Source: Trichococcus flocculiformis (GTDB taxonomy: Bacteria; Bacillota; Bacilli; Lactobacillales; Aerococcaceae). Taken from it: a stretch of 64,000 bases of DNA. Location: the NCBI RefSeq assembly GCF_900113645.1, contig NZ_FOQC01000001.1:123103-187102 (forward strand). Direction: 5' to 3'. Shown here in pieces: positions 47,393 to 57,036 of the stretch (position 1 is its first letter; every line of letters starts with the position of its first letter). Made by a program: the position numbers and the translations under genes. The notes beneath the pieces were generated by a model, which was not told the DNA's origin, did no database searches, and saw only the letters and a program-made list of their open reading frames with translations.

Positions 47393-48509
47393 ATGGAATT
47401 AAGTGAAATCAAAGCAATATTGGAAAGTTCAGAAACAAAAATTGCAAGCTTCAGGAGGTCTCTTTGACTTAGATGGCCTCGAAACGGATATCGCAGAATT
47501 CGACGATCGCATGTTGGATCCGGAATTCTGGAACAATGCCGAAGCGGCGCAGGAAGTCATCAACCAATCAAACCAATTAAAAGCAGTCTACAATACGTTC
47601 AAGAGTCTGGAAGCGCAATATGAAGACCTCGAAGTCTTATATGAAATGGTAAAAGAGGATGAAGATCCGGAATATCTGGAAGAATTGAACGAAAAAACGA
47701 CAGAATTTACAGAAGCACTTGAAAAATATGAATTGACGATGCTGTTGAACGGACCGCACGACAAATCGAACGCTATTTTGGAAATCCATCCAGGTGCCGG
47801 TGGAACGGAATCCCAGGACTGGGGCAGCATGCTTTTCCGCATGTATACGCGTTGGGCCGACAAAAAAGGCTTTGACGTGGAGACGTTGGATTATCAAAGT
47901 GGGGACGAGGCCGGTATCAAAAGCGTAACGATCCTGATCAAAGGGATGAACGCCTACGGCTACCTGCGTTCGGAAAGGGGCGTCCACCGTTTGGTCCGCA
48001 TCTCGCCGTTCGACTCTGCCGGAAGAAGGCACACCTCGTTTTGTTCGATCGATGTGATGCCGGAGATAGCTGCCGACGATGCAGAGATAGAAGTGAATCC
48101 GGATGATATCCGGGTGGATACTTACCGCGCCAGCGGAGCCGGTGGACAACACATCAATAAAACATCATCAGCCATCCGAATCACGCATATTCCGACCGGT
48201 ATTGTTGTGGCAAGCCAGGCGCAACGTTCGCAATTCCAGAATAGGGATACCGCTATGGGAATGCTGAAGGCGAAACTGTATCAACTGCAGGAGGAAGAGC
48301 GCGAAAAAGAACTGGCCGCCATCCGCGGCGAGCAAAAAGAGATCGGTTGGGGTTCACAGATCCGTTCATACGTGTTCCATCCGTACTCCATGGTCAAGGA
48401 TCACCGAAGCAGCTACGAAACGGGTAACGTACAGGCCGTCATGGACGGGGATATCGACGCCTTTATCGATGCTTATCTGAAAATGACGATGGATCAGGAA
48501 GAACTTTAA
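47393..48509 (+). CDS. prfB: Peptide chain release factor 2, with programmed +1 frameshift
   Basis: Translation starts at the ATG at 47393 behind GGAGGAAATC, reads 24 codons to an in-frame TGA at 47465-47467, and must shift +1 at CTT-T to continue at 47466; the product has about 371 residues. AGGAGG sits just before TCT CTT TGA C, the internal Shine-Dalgarno that promotes the shift. RF2 reads UGA, so low RF2 pauses at UGA and raises its own synthesis. The catalytic GGQ is in [14 protein letters not shown], and the stop-codon reader SPF is in RISPFDSAG. Gene order secA-prfB-ftsE is conserved in Firmicutes. Confidence 0.98.
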
Positions 48510-48610
48510 AAGCAGCAGCCCAAATAAATAGGATCAGTCACGAGCGAGAATACTGAGAAACTATTGACACATACTTGTAAAGAAACTAAAACAGACACAG
48601 TTGTGCAACG

Positions 48611-48619
48611 TGCTATAAT
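48611..48619 (+). promoter_or_regulatory. Extended -10 promoter of ftsEX
   Basis: TGCTATAAT at 48611-48619 is an extended -10 about 73 bases before ftsE. TTGACA at 48564 is too far to pair with it. Confidence 0.5.
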
Positions 48620-48691
48620 AGGGAAGCATTCTTGCAGCCTCTGAAGGTTTCAGAGCGGAAGCAAGGAAAAAAAGAAAAGACAGGTGATAAA

Positions 48692-49378
48692 ATGATTGAA
48701 ATGCTGAATGTCTCCAAGAAGTACAACAACGGCATTACGGCGGTCAATAATCTGAGCGTGAAGATCGAGCAAGGGGAATTTGTTTATATTGTAGGCCCCA
48801 GTGGAGCGGGCAAATCAACTTTCATCAAAATGATGTATCGCGAAGTAAAACCAACCTCAGGAACTGTTCAAGTAGGCAAATATAATTTAACGACCATGAA
48901 AGAAAAAGAAGTCCCATTATTGCGCCGTTTTGTGGGTATGGTCTTCCAGGATTTCAAATTATTACCTAAACTGACCGTATACGAAAACATCGCCTACGCG
49001 ATGGAAGTAGTCGAAAAAAGTCCGAAAGTCATCCAGAAGCGCGTATTGGAAGTGTTGGATTTGGTCGGACTGAAGCATAAAGTGCGGATGTTCCCGAATG
49101 AACTTTCCGGTGGGGAACAGCAACGGATCGCGATTGCACGTGCGATTGCGAATATGCCAGGCGTCCTGATTGCGGATGAGCCGACAGGTAACTTGGATCC
49201 GGATACGTCGATGGAAATCATGCGGATTCTGGAAGAAATCAACAACCAAGGAACAACAATCCTGATGGCCACCCATAACAGCCAAATCGTTAATGACATC
49301 AAACACCGTGTATTAGCAATAGAGAATGGCCGTATTGTCCGAGATCAACAAGAAGGAGAATATGGATATGAAATTTAG
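48692..49378 (+). CDS. ftsE: Cell division ATP-binding protein FtsE
   Basis: A protein of 228 residues, started at the ATG at 48692 (MIEMLNVSKKYNNG) with CAGGTGATA upstream. Walker A GPSGAGKST, signature LSGGEQQRIAIARA, Walker B VLIADEPTGNLDP. With FtsX it forms a membrane complex that turns on peptidoglycan hydrolases at division or elongation. It overlaps ftsX by 11 bases. Confidence 0.98.
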   Translation: MIEMLNVSKKYNNGITAVNNLSVKIEQGEFVYIVGPSGAGKSTFIKMMYREVKPTSGTVQVGKYNLTTMKEKEVPLLRRFVGMVFQDFKLLPKLTVYENIAYAMEVVEKSPKVIQKRVLEVLDLVGLKHKVRMFPNELSGGEQQRIAIARAIANMPGVLIADEPTGNLDPDTSMEIMRILEEINNQGTTILMATHNSQIVNDIKHRVLAIENGRIVRDQQEGEYGYEI

Positions 49379-50255
49379 AACATTTATGAGACACATAAGG
49401 GACGCATTCAAAAGTCTGTTCCGGAATGGCTGGATGTCGATAGCTTCAATCAGTGCAGTGGCACTGACTTTGTTGCTTGTGGGGTCTTTTACCGGGATTC
49501 TTTTGAACGTGAACAAGTTGGCTTCCGATGTCGAAAATGATGTGAGCGTAAAAGTTTACATCGATCTGGCTGCTGATGCAGCCGCCCAGGAAGCCTTAAA
49601 GACGGAACTGGAGAACATCGCCAATGTCGAATCCATCACTTTCTCAAGTAAGGACGAGGAATTGGATAAGATCATCGGCAGCTACGGTGATGAATTCGAT
49701 CTTTTCGGCGGAGATGCCAATCCGTTGTATGACGCTTATGTCTTGAATACAACTGCACCAGAGCAAACGAAAGCGGTAGCTGAAGCAGCATCCGCCATGC
49801 AGTATGTCACTCAAGTCGAATACGGCGGTGCCACAGCGGATAAATTATTTGAGACGATTGCGACGATCCGCACGATAGGACTCGTCATCATCATCGGCTT
49901 ACTGTTGGTTGCCGTATTTCTGATTTCCAATACAATCCGGATTACCATCTTCTCCCGCAGCACGGAGATCGAAATCATGCGTTTGGTGGGTGCAAAAAAC
50001 AGCTTCATCAGATGGCCATTCCTGATTGAAGGAGCCATCATCGGATTGATCGGGGCATTGATTCCCATGACTTTCCTAGTGTTCCTTTATCGCTTCATCT
50101 TTAATGTGAGCGGGGACTACTTGGCCGGCACAAACTTTGGTCTTTTGACTCCGAATCCGTTCCTCCTCTACATCAGTCTTCTGATGGTGGGTATCGGTAT
50201 CTTCATCGGGGCATTCGGTTCCGTTTTCTCGATGCGCCGCTTCCTGAAAGTTTAA
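49368..50255 (+). CDS. ftsX: Cell division protein FtsX
   Basis: A protein of 295 residues started at the ATG at 49368 (MKFRTFMRHIRDAF), nine bases after AAGGAG; an ATG two codons earlier is nearer to that site. Four membrane segments: one near residue 25-45, three in the last 130 residues, with a large extracellular loop between. Contains FLISNTIRITIFSR, IEIMRLVGAKNSFIRWPF typical of the family. Works with FtsE. Confidence 0.96.
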   Translation: MKFRTFMRHIRDAFKSLFRNGWMSIASISAVALTLLLVGSFTGILLNVNKLASDVENDVSVKVYIDLAADAAAQEALKTELENIANVESITFSSKDEELDKIIGSYGDEFDLFGGDANPLYDAYVLNTTAPEQTKAVAEAASAMQYVTQVEYGGATADKLFETIATIRTIGLVIIIGLLLVAVFLISNTIRITIFSRSTEIEIMRLVGAKNSFIRWPFLIEGAIIGLIGALIPMTFLVFLYRFIFNVSGDYLAGTNFGLLTPNPFLLYISLLMVGIGIFIGAFGSVFSMRRFLKV

Positions 50256-50274
50256 CAAAAAATTTTTGACCCAT

Positions 50275-50315
50275 AAGGTTCCAGTCATACAAAACGTATG
50301 GGTGGAACCTTTTTT
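50275..50315 (+). terminator. Intrinsic terminator after ftsX
   Basis: AAGGTTCCA.TCATAC pairs with GTATG.TGGAACCTT, followed by TTTTT. The next 290 bases up to phoP (50316-50609) hold no gene I trust and no clear regulatory motif. Confidence 0.88.
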
Positions 50316-50609
50316 GTCGTTCGCTTAAGCAGGCTCATCCTGAAAACCGATAAACTGAAACTATTATTTTGTATGCATTTATTTCTCTTTTACCTTGTGG
50401 AATCTCCTGTACAGCGCACTTTTTAGAGTCTTTTCGGTTGATGGATAAAAATCGGCTGGGAAAATCTGAATTGCCGTTTTCCAACATTTTTAGTATGCTG
50501 AAAAGGAAACGAGCCGAGCAGGAAGCTGAGGCTTTCAAAATATTGACATTCGCAAAATAAATGGGATGGCATATGCTATCCCGGACCCCAATCGGTCAGA
50601 GGAGGACAC

Positions 50610-51341
50610 ATGAAAAAAGTTTTGCTAGTGGATGATGAACCATCCATCGTTACATTATTGGCTTTTAACTTGGAAAAAGACGGCTATGAGGTGACAACTG
50701 CCACCGACGGAGCGGAAGGCTACCGTTTGGCTATCTCAAATCCTTTTGACTTCATCATTTTGGATCTGATGCTACCGTCGATGGACGGTATGGATATCTG
50801 TAAACGCCTAAGACAGGAAAAGTTTGATACGCCGATCATGATTTTGACAGCGAAGGATGATGAACTGGAAAAGATTATCGGACTTGAGTTGGGGGCGGAT
50901 GATTATATGACAAAGCCATTCAGCCCGCGTGAAGTGTTGGCCAGGATGAAAGCTATCCTAAGAAGAACGAATAAAGCTGTTCCGGCTGAAGGTGCTCCGA
51001 CTGTCCAACAGGAGCCGACTGAGGATCAAACCGAAAAAATCGAGGTTGGCGAAATCACGATTTTCCCACAACTTTATGAAGTTCATGTAGCGGGAGAATT
51101 GATTGAAATAACACCGAAAGAATTTGAATTGTTGCTTTACATGGCGAAGCGTGCCAATCGCATCCTGAGCCGGGAACAGTTGTTGAACGCCATCTGGAAT
51201 TTTGATTACGCCGGAGAAACGCGCATCGTCGATGTACACATCAGCCATCTCCGCGAAAAAATTGAAAAAGACACTAAAAACCCGCAATACATCCGTACGG
51301 TCCGGGGCTTCGGGTATAAATTTGAGGTAGCGAAGACATGA
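50610..51341 (+). CDS. phoP: Response regulator PhoP (OmpR family)
   Basis: A protein of 243 residues behind AGAGGAGGACAC. Receiver domain with acidic pair VDDE (Asp8-9), phospho-Asp52 in ILDLMLP, and Lys in TKPFSPRE; winged-helix DNA-binding domain with EFELLLYMAKRAN and IVDVHISHLREKIE. A linker of about 25 residues is Glu/Thr-rich. Its position before the kinase and pst genes makes it the phosphate regulator; it should bind the TTTACA repeats ahead of both pstS genes. Confidence 0.95.
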   Translation: MKKVLLVDDEPSIVTLLAFNLEKDGYEVTTATDGAEGYRLAISNPFDFIILDLMLPSMDGMDICKRLRQEKFDTPIMILTAKDDELEKIIGLELGADDYMTKPFSPREVLARMKAILRRTNKAVPAEGAPTVQQEPTEDQTEKIEVGEITIFPQLYEVHVAGELIEITPKEFELLLYMAKRANRILSREQLLNAIWNFDYAGETRIVDVHISHLREKIEKDTKNPQYIRTVRGFGYKFEVAKT

Positions 51342-53098
51342 AGCAACTGCAATTGCGGATGCTTGCCACTTTTGTGTTGATCTTTGCGCTGTTCAGTGTG
51401 GCTTTCGGGATATTCCTAGAGACTGTGTTAGGGAACTACACGCGGAGTCTGCACAGTGAACTGTTGGTTGAACAGACGCAAATAGTGGGTACACTGCTCC
51501 AAAACAGTGCGGATGGCAGTGACTGGACCTTTGTTGAAAAAGAATTGGATAAAATTGACTCTTTCACGGAAGATAGAATCACTTTAGTCGCCAGCGATGG
51601 GGTTGTGATTTATGATTCGCAGCTCACTGCGGTCAATCTGGAAAATCATCTGCGGCGGGAAGAAATTCAGGAAGTTCTGTCCGGAGAACCTTACGGAACA
51701 GGGCAAAGGAAGAGTGAAAGCACAAACGAGGAACTTTATTATGTAGCTGTGCCGATTTTTGACGAATCAGGCACTATCGCTGCTGTTATCCGACTGTCGA
51801 GACCACTGAGCGCCTTGACGGTCAGCCAGCGCATCGAACAGTCCCTTTACGTTTTTATCCTGTTGGCTCTGGCAGTAGCCTTCGTACTTACTTATGCTTT
51901 GACGAAACGCATCGGCAGACCGATCGATGCGGTGATGGATGTCGCCAAAAAACTTTCGGATCACCAGTATGATGCGCGATATAAAGGCAAAGGCTTCGGT
52001 GATTTCCAAAAATTGGGCGAAACCGTCAATGAACTTGCCGAAAGTCTGGATAATCAAATGAATGAAATCAAGCAGAATGATGAACGGCTTACTGGCTTGA
52101 TCAATCATCTGGTCATTGGCGTGATGCTTCTGGATGAGAACAAGGAAATTACAATGGTCAATCCCGTCATGCAAGAAATATTGAGTGAAAGTGAAGAATC
52201 GCTGATCGGTCAATCCTATGTCGAGGCTGTAAGCAGTTATGGACTCAGCCATATGATTGAGCGAGCGTACACGTACAGAGAGCCGCAGAATGACGAAATC
52301 TATTTTTATTATCCAAAAGACAGAATCGTCGATGTCAATATTGTCCCGATCACAAGCAAGAAACCGGGTGAAATGAATCTGATTGTGCTCCTCTATGACA
52401 TAAGTGAAATCCGACGCTTGGAGAAAGTCCGTACCGACTTTGTCGCCAATGCATCCCATGAGCTTCGGACGCCTGTTACAGCCCTGAAAGGATTCGCTGA
52501 AACATTATTGGACGGTGCAATGGAAGATCCCGTTATCCTGAAACAGTTTTTGGAAATCATTCTGGCCGAAAGCACCCGGTTGAATCTTTTGGTGAATGAT
52601 ATTTTGGAACTGTCGAAGTTGGAGCAGCGGCAAGTCCCGCTCGCTCTGCAGCAAGTGAATATTTCCGAAGCGGTGTTGGCGACCTTTCAGTTGGTCGATC
52701 AGAAAGTGAAAGAGAAAAACATGACACTGGAATTAGTGGAAAAGGATTTCGTAACGTTGCATACAGATCCGAATCGCTTGAAGCAAATACTGGCTAATCT
52801 GATCAACAATGCCGTCGTCTATACGCAAGCCGGAGGGCATATCACGGTCACTGTCGAGAAGACTGCGGATCAAGTCCATCTGCACGTTGCCGATAACGGA
52901 ATCGGGATACCGGAAGCCGATCTGGGAAGAGTATTCGAGCGGTTCTATCGCGTCGATAAAGCGCGGAGCAGAAACTCCGGAGGTACCGGCTTAGGATTAT
53001 CGATTGTGAAGTATTTGGTTGAAAACATGAACGGAACGGTCACTGTAGCCAGCAAACAGGGCAATGGAACAACTTTTACAGTGACATTGCCTATATAA
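51338..53098 (+). CDS. phoR: Sensor histidine kinase PhoR
   Basis: A protein of 586 residues overlapping phoP by four bases (ATGA). Membrane segment about 8-28, extracellular sensor to about 165, second segment about 168-188, HAMP, PAS-like domain about 250-345, HisKA with phospho-His in NASHELRTPVTALKG, and HATPase with LINNAVVYTQ (N box), DNGIGIPE (G1) and GGTGLGLSI (G2). It pairs with PhoP in phosphate sensing. Confidence 0.95.
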   Translation: MKQLQLRMLATFVLIFALFSVAFGIFLETVLGNYTRSLHSELLVEQTQIVGTLLQNSADGSDWTFVEKELDKIDSFTEDRITLVASDGVVIYDSQLTAVNLENHLRREEIQEVLSGEPYGTGQRKSESTNEELYYVAVPIFDESGTIAAVIRLSRPLSALTVSQRIEQSLYVFILLALAVAFVLTYALTKRIGRPIDAVMDVAKKLSDHQYDARYKGKGFGDFQKLGETVNELAESLDNQMNEIKQNDERLTGLINHLVIGVMLLDENKEITMVNPVMQEILSESEESLIGQSYVEAVSSYGLSHMIERAYTYREPQNDEIYFYYPKDRIVDVNIVPITSKKPGEMNLIVLLYDISEIRRLEKVRTDFVANASHELRTPVTALKGFAETLLDGAMEDPVILKQFLEIILAESTRLNLLVNDILELSKLEQRQVPLALQQVNISEAVLATFQLVDQKVKEKNMTLELVEKDFVTLHTDPNRLKQILANLINNAVVYTQAGGHITVTVEKTADQVHLHVADNGIGIPEADLGRVFERFYRVDKARSRNSGGTGLGLSIVKYLVENMNGTVTVASKQGNGTTFTVTLPI

Positions 53099-53114
53099 GA
53101 ATGGATTCGAATGC

Positions 53115-53157
53115 AAAAGCTTTACAGGCGGAAACGTACCTGTAGAGCTTTTTTTCT
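53115..53157 (+). terminator. Intrinsic terminator after phoR
   Basis: AAAGCTTTACAGG pairs with CCTGTAGAGCTTT, followed by TTTTC. Confidence 0.85.
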
Positions 53158-53174
53158 TGTATTCTAAAGCCCCG

Positions 53175-53258
53175 TTTACAAAACATTTACAAAAAAAGAG
53201 GTAAATCAACGGAAAATTTACATGAAACCGCAAGGAAATTAACAATCGACCGTTAATA
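53175..53258 (+). promoter_or_regulatory. PhoP boxes and promoter of the first pst operon
   Basis: TTTACA occurs at 53175, 53186 and 53217, and TTAACA at 53239; pairs are spaced 11 and 22 bases, i.e. whole helical turns, as in PhoP boxes of B. subtilis (TT-A/C-ACA with an 11-base period). A further CCGTTA lies at 53250. A possible -10 TAATAT follows at 53253-53258. Confidence 0.78.
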
Positions 53259-53316
53259 TTAAGGTTGTGAACAGGCAATGGCGTTCAAATAACCTCAACA
53301 TAAAGGATGGGAAAAA

Positions 53317-54282
53317 ATGAACTTTGGCAAATTATCTAAATTCGCAATGGCTTTAACAATCGGCGCTACCTTGGCGGCTTGTGGTAACGGAGACGGCACA
53401 ACTGCAGAGAGCGGTGCAGAAACGGGAAGCACGACTGCAACCGGAAGCGGAACAGTTTTAGTTGATGGATCTTCTACCGTATTCCCGATAATGGAGGGAG
53501 TAGCAGAAGAATTTTCAATCGCTAATCCGGACGTAAAAGCGACTATCGGTGTATCCGGTACGGGTGGCGGATTCGAGAAATTCATCGCAGGCGAAACAGA
53601 CATCAGCAACGCTTCACGTCCGATCAAAGACGAAGAAATCGCATTGTTGGAAGAAGCCGGCATTGAATATACAGAGTTCCAACTTGCCTTGGACGGTTTG
53701 ACAGTCGTTGTGAACAGCGAGAACGACTGGGTGGATCAATTGACCATCGAAGAATTAGCGATGATCTGGACAGAAGGAACCGGCGTAGAAACATGGGCGG
53801 ATGTCCGTGAAGGCTGGCCGGAAGAAAAGATCGAGTTGTTCAGCCCAGGTACCGACTCAGGCACATACGATTACTTTGATGAAGTGATCTTGGACGGCGA
53901 ACAAATCAACAAAGCAGCTTCTTTATCCGAAGATGACAACGTATTGGTACAAGGTGTTTCCGGTTCCGCAAATGCCATCGGCTACTTCGGTTACGCATAC
54001 TTCCTGGAAAACAGTGACATCGTCAAGGCTGTTCCGATCGTGAACGGTGAGGGCGTTGCAGTTACGCCTAACGATGTGACCGTTCAAGATGGATCGTATG
54101 AGCCGCTTTCTCGCCCGTTGTTCATCTACGTGAAGAACGAAGCGTTGGAAAACGAGAGCGTCTACGAATTCACAAAATACACATTGGAAATGGCAGCCGA
54201 AATGGCAGCTGAAGTCGGTTATGTAGCACTACCGGCTGAATCTTATGAAGCAGCATTGACTACGCTTGAAGGTTTGAAATAA
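53317..54282 (+). CDS. pstS: Phosphate-binding lipoprotein PstS, first copy
   Basis: A protein of 321 residues with a lipoprotein signal; lipobox LAAC with Cys22. Mature start is Gly/Ser/Thr-rich, then VDGSSTVFPIM, the phosphate-binding GSSTV, GVSGTGGGFEKF, ASRPIKDEE and SPGTDSGTYDYF, which form the anion pocket. It captures phosphate for PstCAB. A strong hairpin lies between it and pstC. Confidence 0.97.
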   Translation: MNFGKLSKFAMALTIGATLAACGNGDGTTAESGAETGSTTATGSGTVLVDGSSTVFPIMEGVAEEFSIANPDVKATIGVSGTGGGFEKFIAGETDISNASRPIKDEEIALLEEAGIEYTEFQLALDGLTVVVNSENDWVDQLTIEELAMIWTEGTGVETWADVREGWPEEKIELFSPGTDSGTYDYFDEVILDGEQINKAASLSEDDNVLVQGVSGSANAIGYFGYAYFLENSDIVKAVPIVNGEGVAVTPNDVTVQDGSYEPLSRPLFIYVKNEALENESVYEFTKYTLEMAAEMAAEVGYVALPAESYEAALTTLEGLK

Positions 54283-54306
54283 GCAAAATCAAATAAATGA
54301 CTAAGG

Positions 54307-54350
54307 GATGTGAGGGAAGAGAGCGTTTTGCTTCCCTCGCATCTCATCTT
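54307..54350 (+). terminator. Hairpin between pstS and pstC (attenuator or mRNA stabiliser)
   Basis: GATG.GAGGGAAG (54307-54319) pairs with CTTCCCTC.CATC (54331-54343); the tail TCATCTTTATT is weak. Such hairpins often let the binding protein be made in excess of the permease. Confidence 0.6.
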
Positions 54351-54368
54351 TATTAGAGGAGAATCAAT

Positions 54369-55298
54369 ATGTCCAAATCTGTCAAAGACTTGATGAAAGA
54401 AAAAAGTTCACGACAAAAATCTTTGCAATTTACTGAAAAAGCCATGCCTCTTTTTTTTCTGGCCTGTGCGATCATTTCTATTCTGACAACACTCGGGATT
54501 GTGTTTACGCTGGCAAAAGAAACGGTAACGTTTTTCAGCGCTGTTCCGATTCTGGAATTTCTGACAGGAAAAGAGTGGTATCCTTTCTTCAAAAATGATC
54601 CCAGTTTTGGGATTTTGCCGCTATTGAGTGGAACATTCTTGATAGCTGGCGTTGCGATGCTTGTTGCTGTCCCGATCGGCCTGAGCTCAGCCATCTATTT
54701 GAGCGAATATGCAACCGAACGTACAAGGAAAATCGTCAAGCCGATTTTGGAGGTTTTGGCCGGAGTTCCGACAGTAGTATACGGGCTGTTCGCCTTGACG
54801 TTCGTTACCCCACTGCTGCAGACATTTATCCCGAATCTGCCGATATTCAATGCACTGAGCCCCGGTATTGTTGTGGGGATTATGATTATCCCGCAGATTA
54901 CATCGCTATCGGAAGAAGCGATGGGTGCTGTCCCGAATGCTATGCGCGAGGGGGCTTTGGCCTTAGGAGCCACACGCTTGGAAGTGGCGCTGAAAGTCAT
55001 TTTGCCAGGATCCTTGTCGGGCATCATTTCATCCGTTGTTTTGGGGATTTCCCGGGCGGTGGGAGAAACGATGATCGTATCCACAGCTGCTGGATCCACA
55101 CCCAAATTTACGCTTGATGTAACAGAGTCGATCCAGACGATGACATCCTATATCGTTCAGGTCAGCATGGGGGATGCCACATATGGGTCCACGATCTACT
55201 ACAGTATCTACGCAGTAGGGATGACCTTGTTCCTCTTCACTTTGTTGATGAACCTGTTGGCGAATTATATGTCCCGTCGTTTTAGGGAGGAATATTGA
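54369..55298 (+). CDS. pstC: Phosphate ABC transporter permease PstC, first copy
   Basis: A protein of 309 residues with six membrane segments. GIVFTLAKET, GVPTVVYGLFAL and the EAA-like loop (EGALALGATRLEVALKVILPGSLSGI) contact PstB. Imports phosphate with PstA. The start ATG at 54369 has AGAGGAG upstream. Confidence 0.96.
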   Translation: MSKSVKDLMKEKSSRQKSLQFTEKAMPLFFLACAIISILTTLGIVFTLAKETVTFFSAVPILEFLTGKEWYPFFKNDPSFGILPLLSGTFLIAGVAMLVAVPIGLSSAIYLSEYATERTRKIVKPILEVLAGVPTVVYGLFALTFVTPLLQTFIPNLPIFNALSPGIVVGIMIIPQITSLSEEAMGAVPNAMREGALALGATRLEVALKVILPGSLSGIISSVVLGISRAVGETMIVSTAAGSTPKFTLDVTESIQTMTSYIVQVSMGDATYGSTIYYSIYAVGMTLFLFTLLMNLLANYMSRRFREEY

Positions 55299-56170
55299 TG
55301 AAATTAGTAGAGAAGAACAACAACAGAATCAATAATCGTTTATTGCTGAACGGCGTGGTCAAGAGCCTGTTTTTTTTGGCAACCTTCTTCGGAATCGTTG
55401 TTTTGGCCATCCTGGTCATGCGGATCGTATCGCAGGGGGCGGGCTATCTCGATTGGGATTTCTTGCGCAACTATGCTTCGAGAAGACCGGAAGATGCCGG
55501 CATCAAGGCTGCAATCTATGGGACAGTCTGGATTATGGCTATCATAGCTCCCTTGTCACTCCTCTTGGGTGTCGGAACAGCGATTTACCTTGAGGAATAT
55601 GCTCCCGACAATAAATTTACGCATTTCATCGAGTTGAACATTTCGAATCTTTCCGGCGTGCCGTCGATTGTTTTCGGGCTGTTGGGACTGACTGTGTTTG
55701 TCCGTTTGTTGGAAATGGGCCGTAGCGTCTTGGCTGGTGGTCTGACCATGAGCTTGATGATTTTGCCTGTTATCGTTGTTTCCAGCCAAGAAGCCATTCG
55801 TGCCATCCCGAGAGAACAGTATGAAGCCTCTTATGCGATGGGTGCCACGAAATGGCAGACCATCCGCACAGTCGTTCTGCCGGCTGCAGTGCCCGGTATC
55901 CTCACGGGTTCGATTTTGGCTCTATCCAGAGCTGTCGGAGAGACTGCACCGCTATTGATGATTGGAGCGATGACCTTTATCGCTTATGTCCCGGAAAGCA
56001 TCTGGTCCGGGTTTACGGCAATGCCGATCCAAATATTCAACTGGGCGGGACGGCCCCAAGAAGAATTCCAAGCAGTCGCCGCCGCAGGAAGCATTGTCCT
56101 GATGCTTATGCTGGTCATCATGAATTCACTGGCGATCTACATCCGCAATAAATTCTCGAAGCGTTATTAA
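55298..56170 (+). CDS. pstA: Phosphate ABC transporter permease PstA, first copy
   Basis: A protein of 290 residues started at the ATG at 55298, which overlaps the pstC stop by one base, behind AGGGAGG. Six membrane segments, GVPSIVFGLLGL and the EAA loop EASYAMGATKWQTIRTVVLPAAVPGI. Partner of PstC. Confidence 0.96.
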   Translation: MKLVEKNNNRINNRLLLNGVVKSLFFLATFFGIVVLAILVMRIVSQGAGYLDWDFLRNYASRRPEDAGIKAAIYGTVWIMAIIAPLSLLLGVGTAIYLEEYAPDNKFTHFIELNISNLSGVPSIVFGLLGLTVFVRLLEMGRSVLAGGLTMSLMILPVIVVSSQEAIRAIPREQYEASYAMGATKWQTIRTVVLPAAVPGILTGSILALSRAVGETAPLLMIGAMTFIAYVPESIWSGFTAMPIQIFNWAGRPQEEFQAVAAAGSIVLMLMLVIMNSLAIYIRNKFSKRY

Positions 56171-56187
56171 ATTAGGAGGTTACTCAT

Positions 56188-56970
56188 TTGAACCCAGAAG
56201 TGAGCTTAAAAGATAAAAAAATGATTTACAGTGTGAAAGATTTCAATCTATGGTACGGAAATACCCATGCTTTAAAGAACATTCAACTAGATATTCCCAC
56301 TAAGGAAGTCACAGCGATCATCGGACCATCAGGCTGCGGAAAGTCCACTTTCATCAAGACCTTAAATCGGATGGTAGAATTGGTTCCAATCGTAAAAATG
56401 ACGGGATCAATCATTTACAATGAACAGAATATTTTTGATCCGCGGTACAAAGTGGAGCAGTTGCGTACAGATGTGGGCATGGTTTTCCAAAAGCCGAACC
56501 CTTTCCCGAAATCAATCTATGAAAATATCGCCTACGGACCAAAAATCCATGGCGTAAAAGACAAAAGCGTACTGGATGAAGTCGTTGAGAAAAGCTTGAA
56601 AGGCGCAGCGTTGTGGGATGAAGTAAAAGATCGTCTGAAAGAAAATGCCTTCGGGTTATCCGGTGGACAACAACAGCGTTTGTGCATCGCCAGAAGTCTG
56701 GCGGTCGAACCGGAAGTCCTTTTAATGGATGAGCCGACTTCCGCTTTGGATCCGATTTCGACATCCAAAGTCGAAGATCTTATCCAGACTTTGAAAAAAG
56801 ACTACAGCATCATCATCGTCACCCATAATATGCAACAGGCAGCCCGGATTTCGGACCAAACGGCCTTCTTTTTAAATGGAGAAGTGGTAGAATATGATAA
56901 GACGGAAATCATTTACTCCAATCCGAACGATAAACGCACAGATGATTATATCTCTGGCAAATTCGGTTAA
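56188..56970 (+). CDS. pstB: Phosphate ABC transporter ATPase PstB, first copy
   Basis: A protein of 260 residues with a TTG start at 56188 behind AGGAGG. Walker [11 protein letters not shown]-loop [12 protein letters not shown], signature [14 protein letters not shown], Walker [14 protein letters not shown]-loop [12 protein letters not shown]. Energises PstCA. Confidence 0.97.
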   Translation: MNPEVSLKDKKMIYSVKDFNLWYGNTHALKNIQLDIPTKEVTAIIGPSGCGKSTFIKTLNRMVELVPIVKMTGSIIYNEQNIFDPRYKVEQLRTDVGMVFQKPNPFPKSIYENIAYGPKIHGVKDKSVLDEVVEKSLKGAALWDEVKDRLKENAFGLSGGQQQRLCIARSLAVEPEVLLMDEPTSALDPISTSKVEDLIQTLKKDYSIIIVTHNMQQAARISDQTAFFLNGEVVEYDKTEIIYSNPNDKRTDDYISGKFG

Positions 56971-57036
56971 GACTGGGCTATAATGGGATGAGAGATGCAC
57001 TGTGATGCATAATGACATGTAACAGGGGGCGAAAAG

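Noticed and set aside
50369-50560. Possible small gene of 63 codons between ftsX and phoP
   Set aside because: No ribosome site, no recognisable pattern and no conserved neighbour; kept as spacer.
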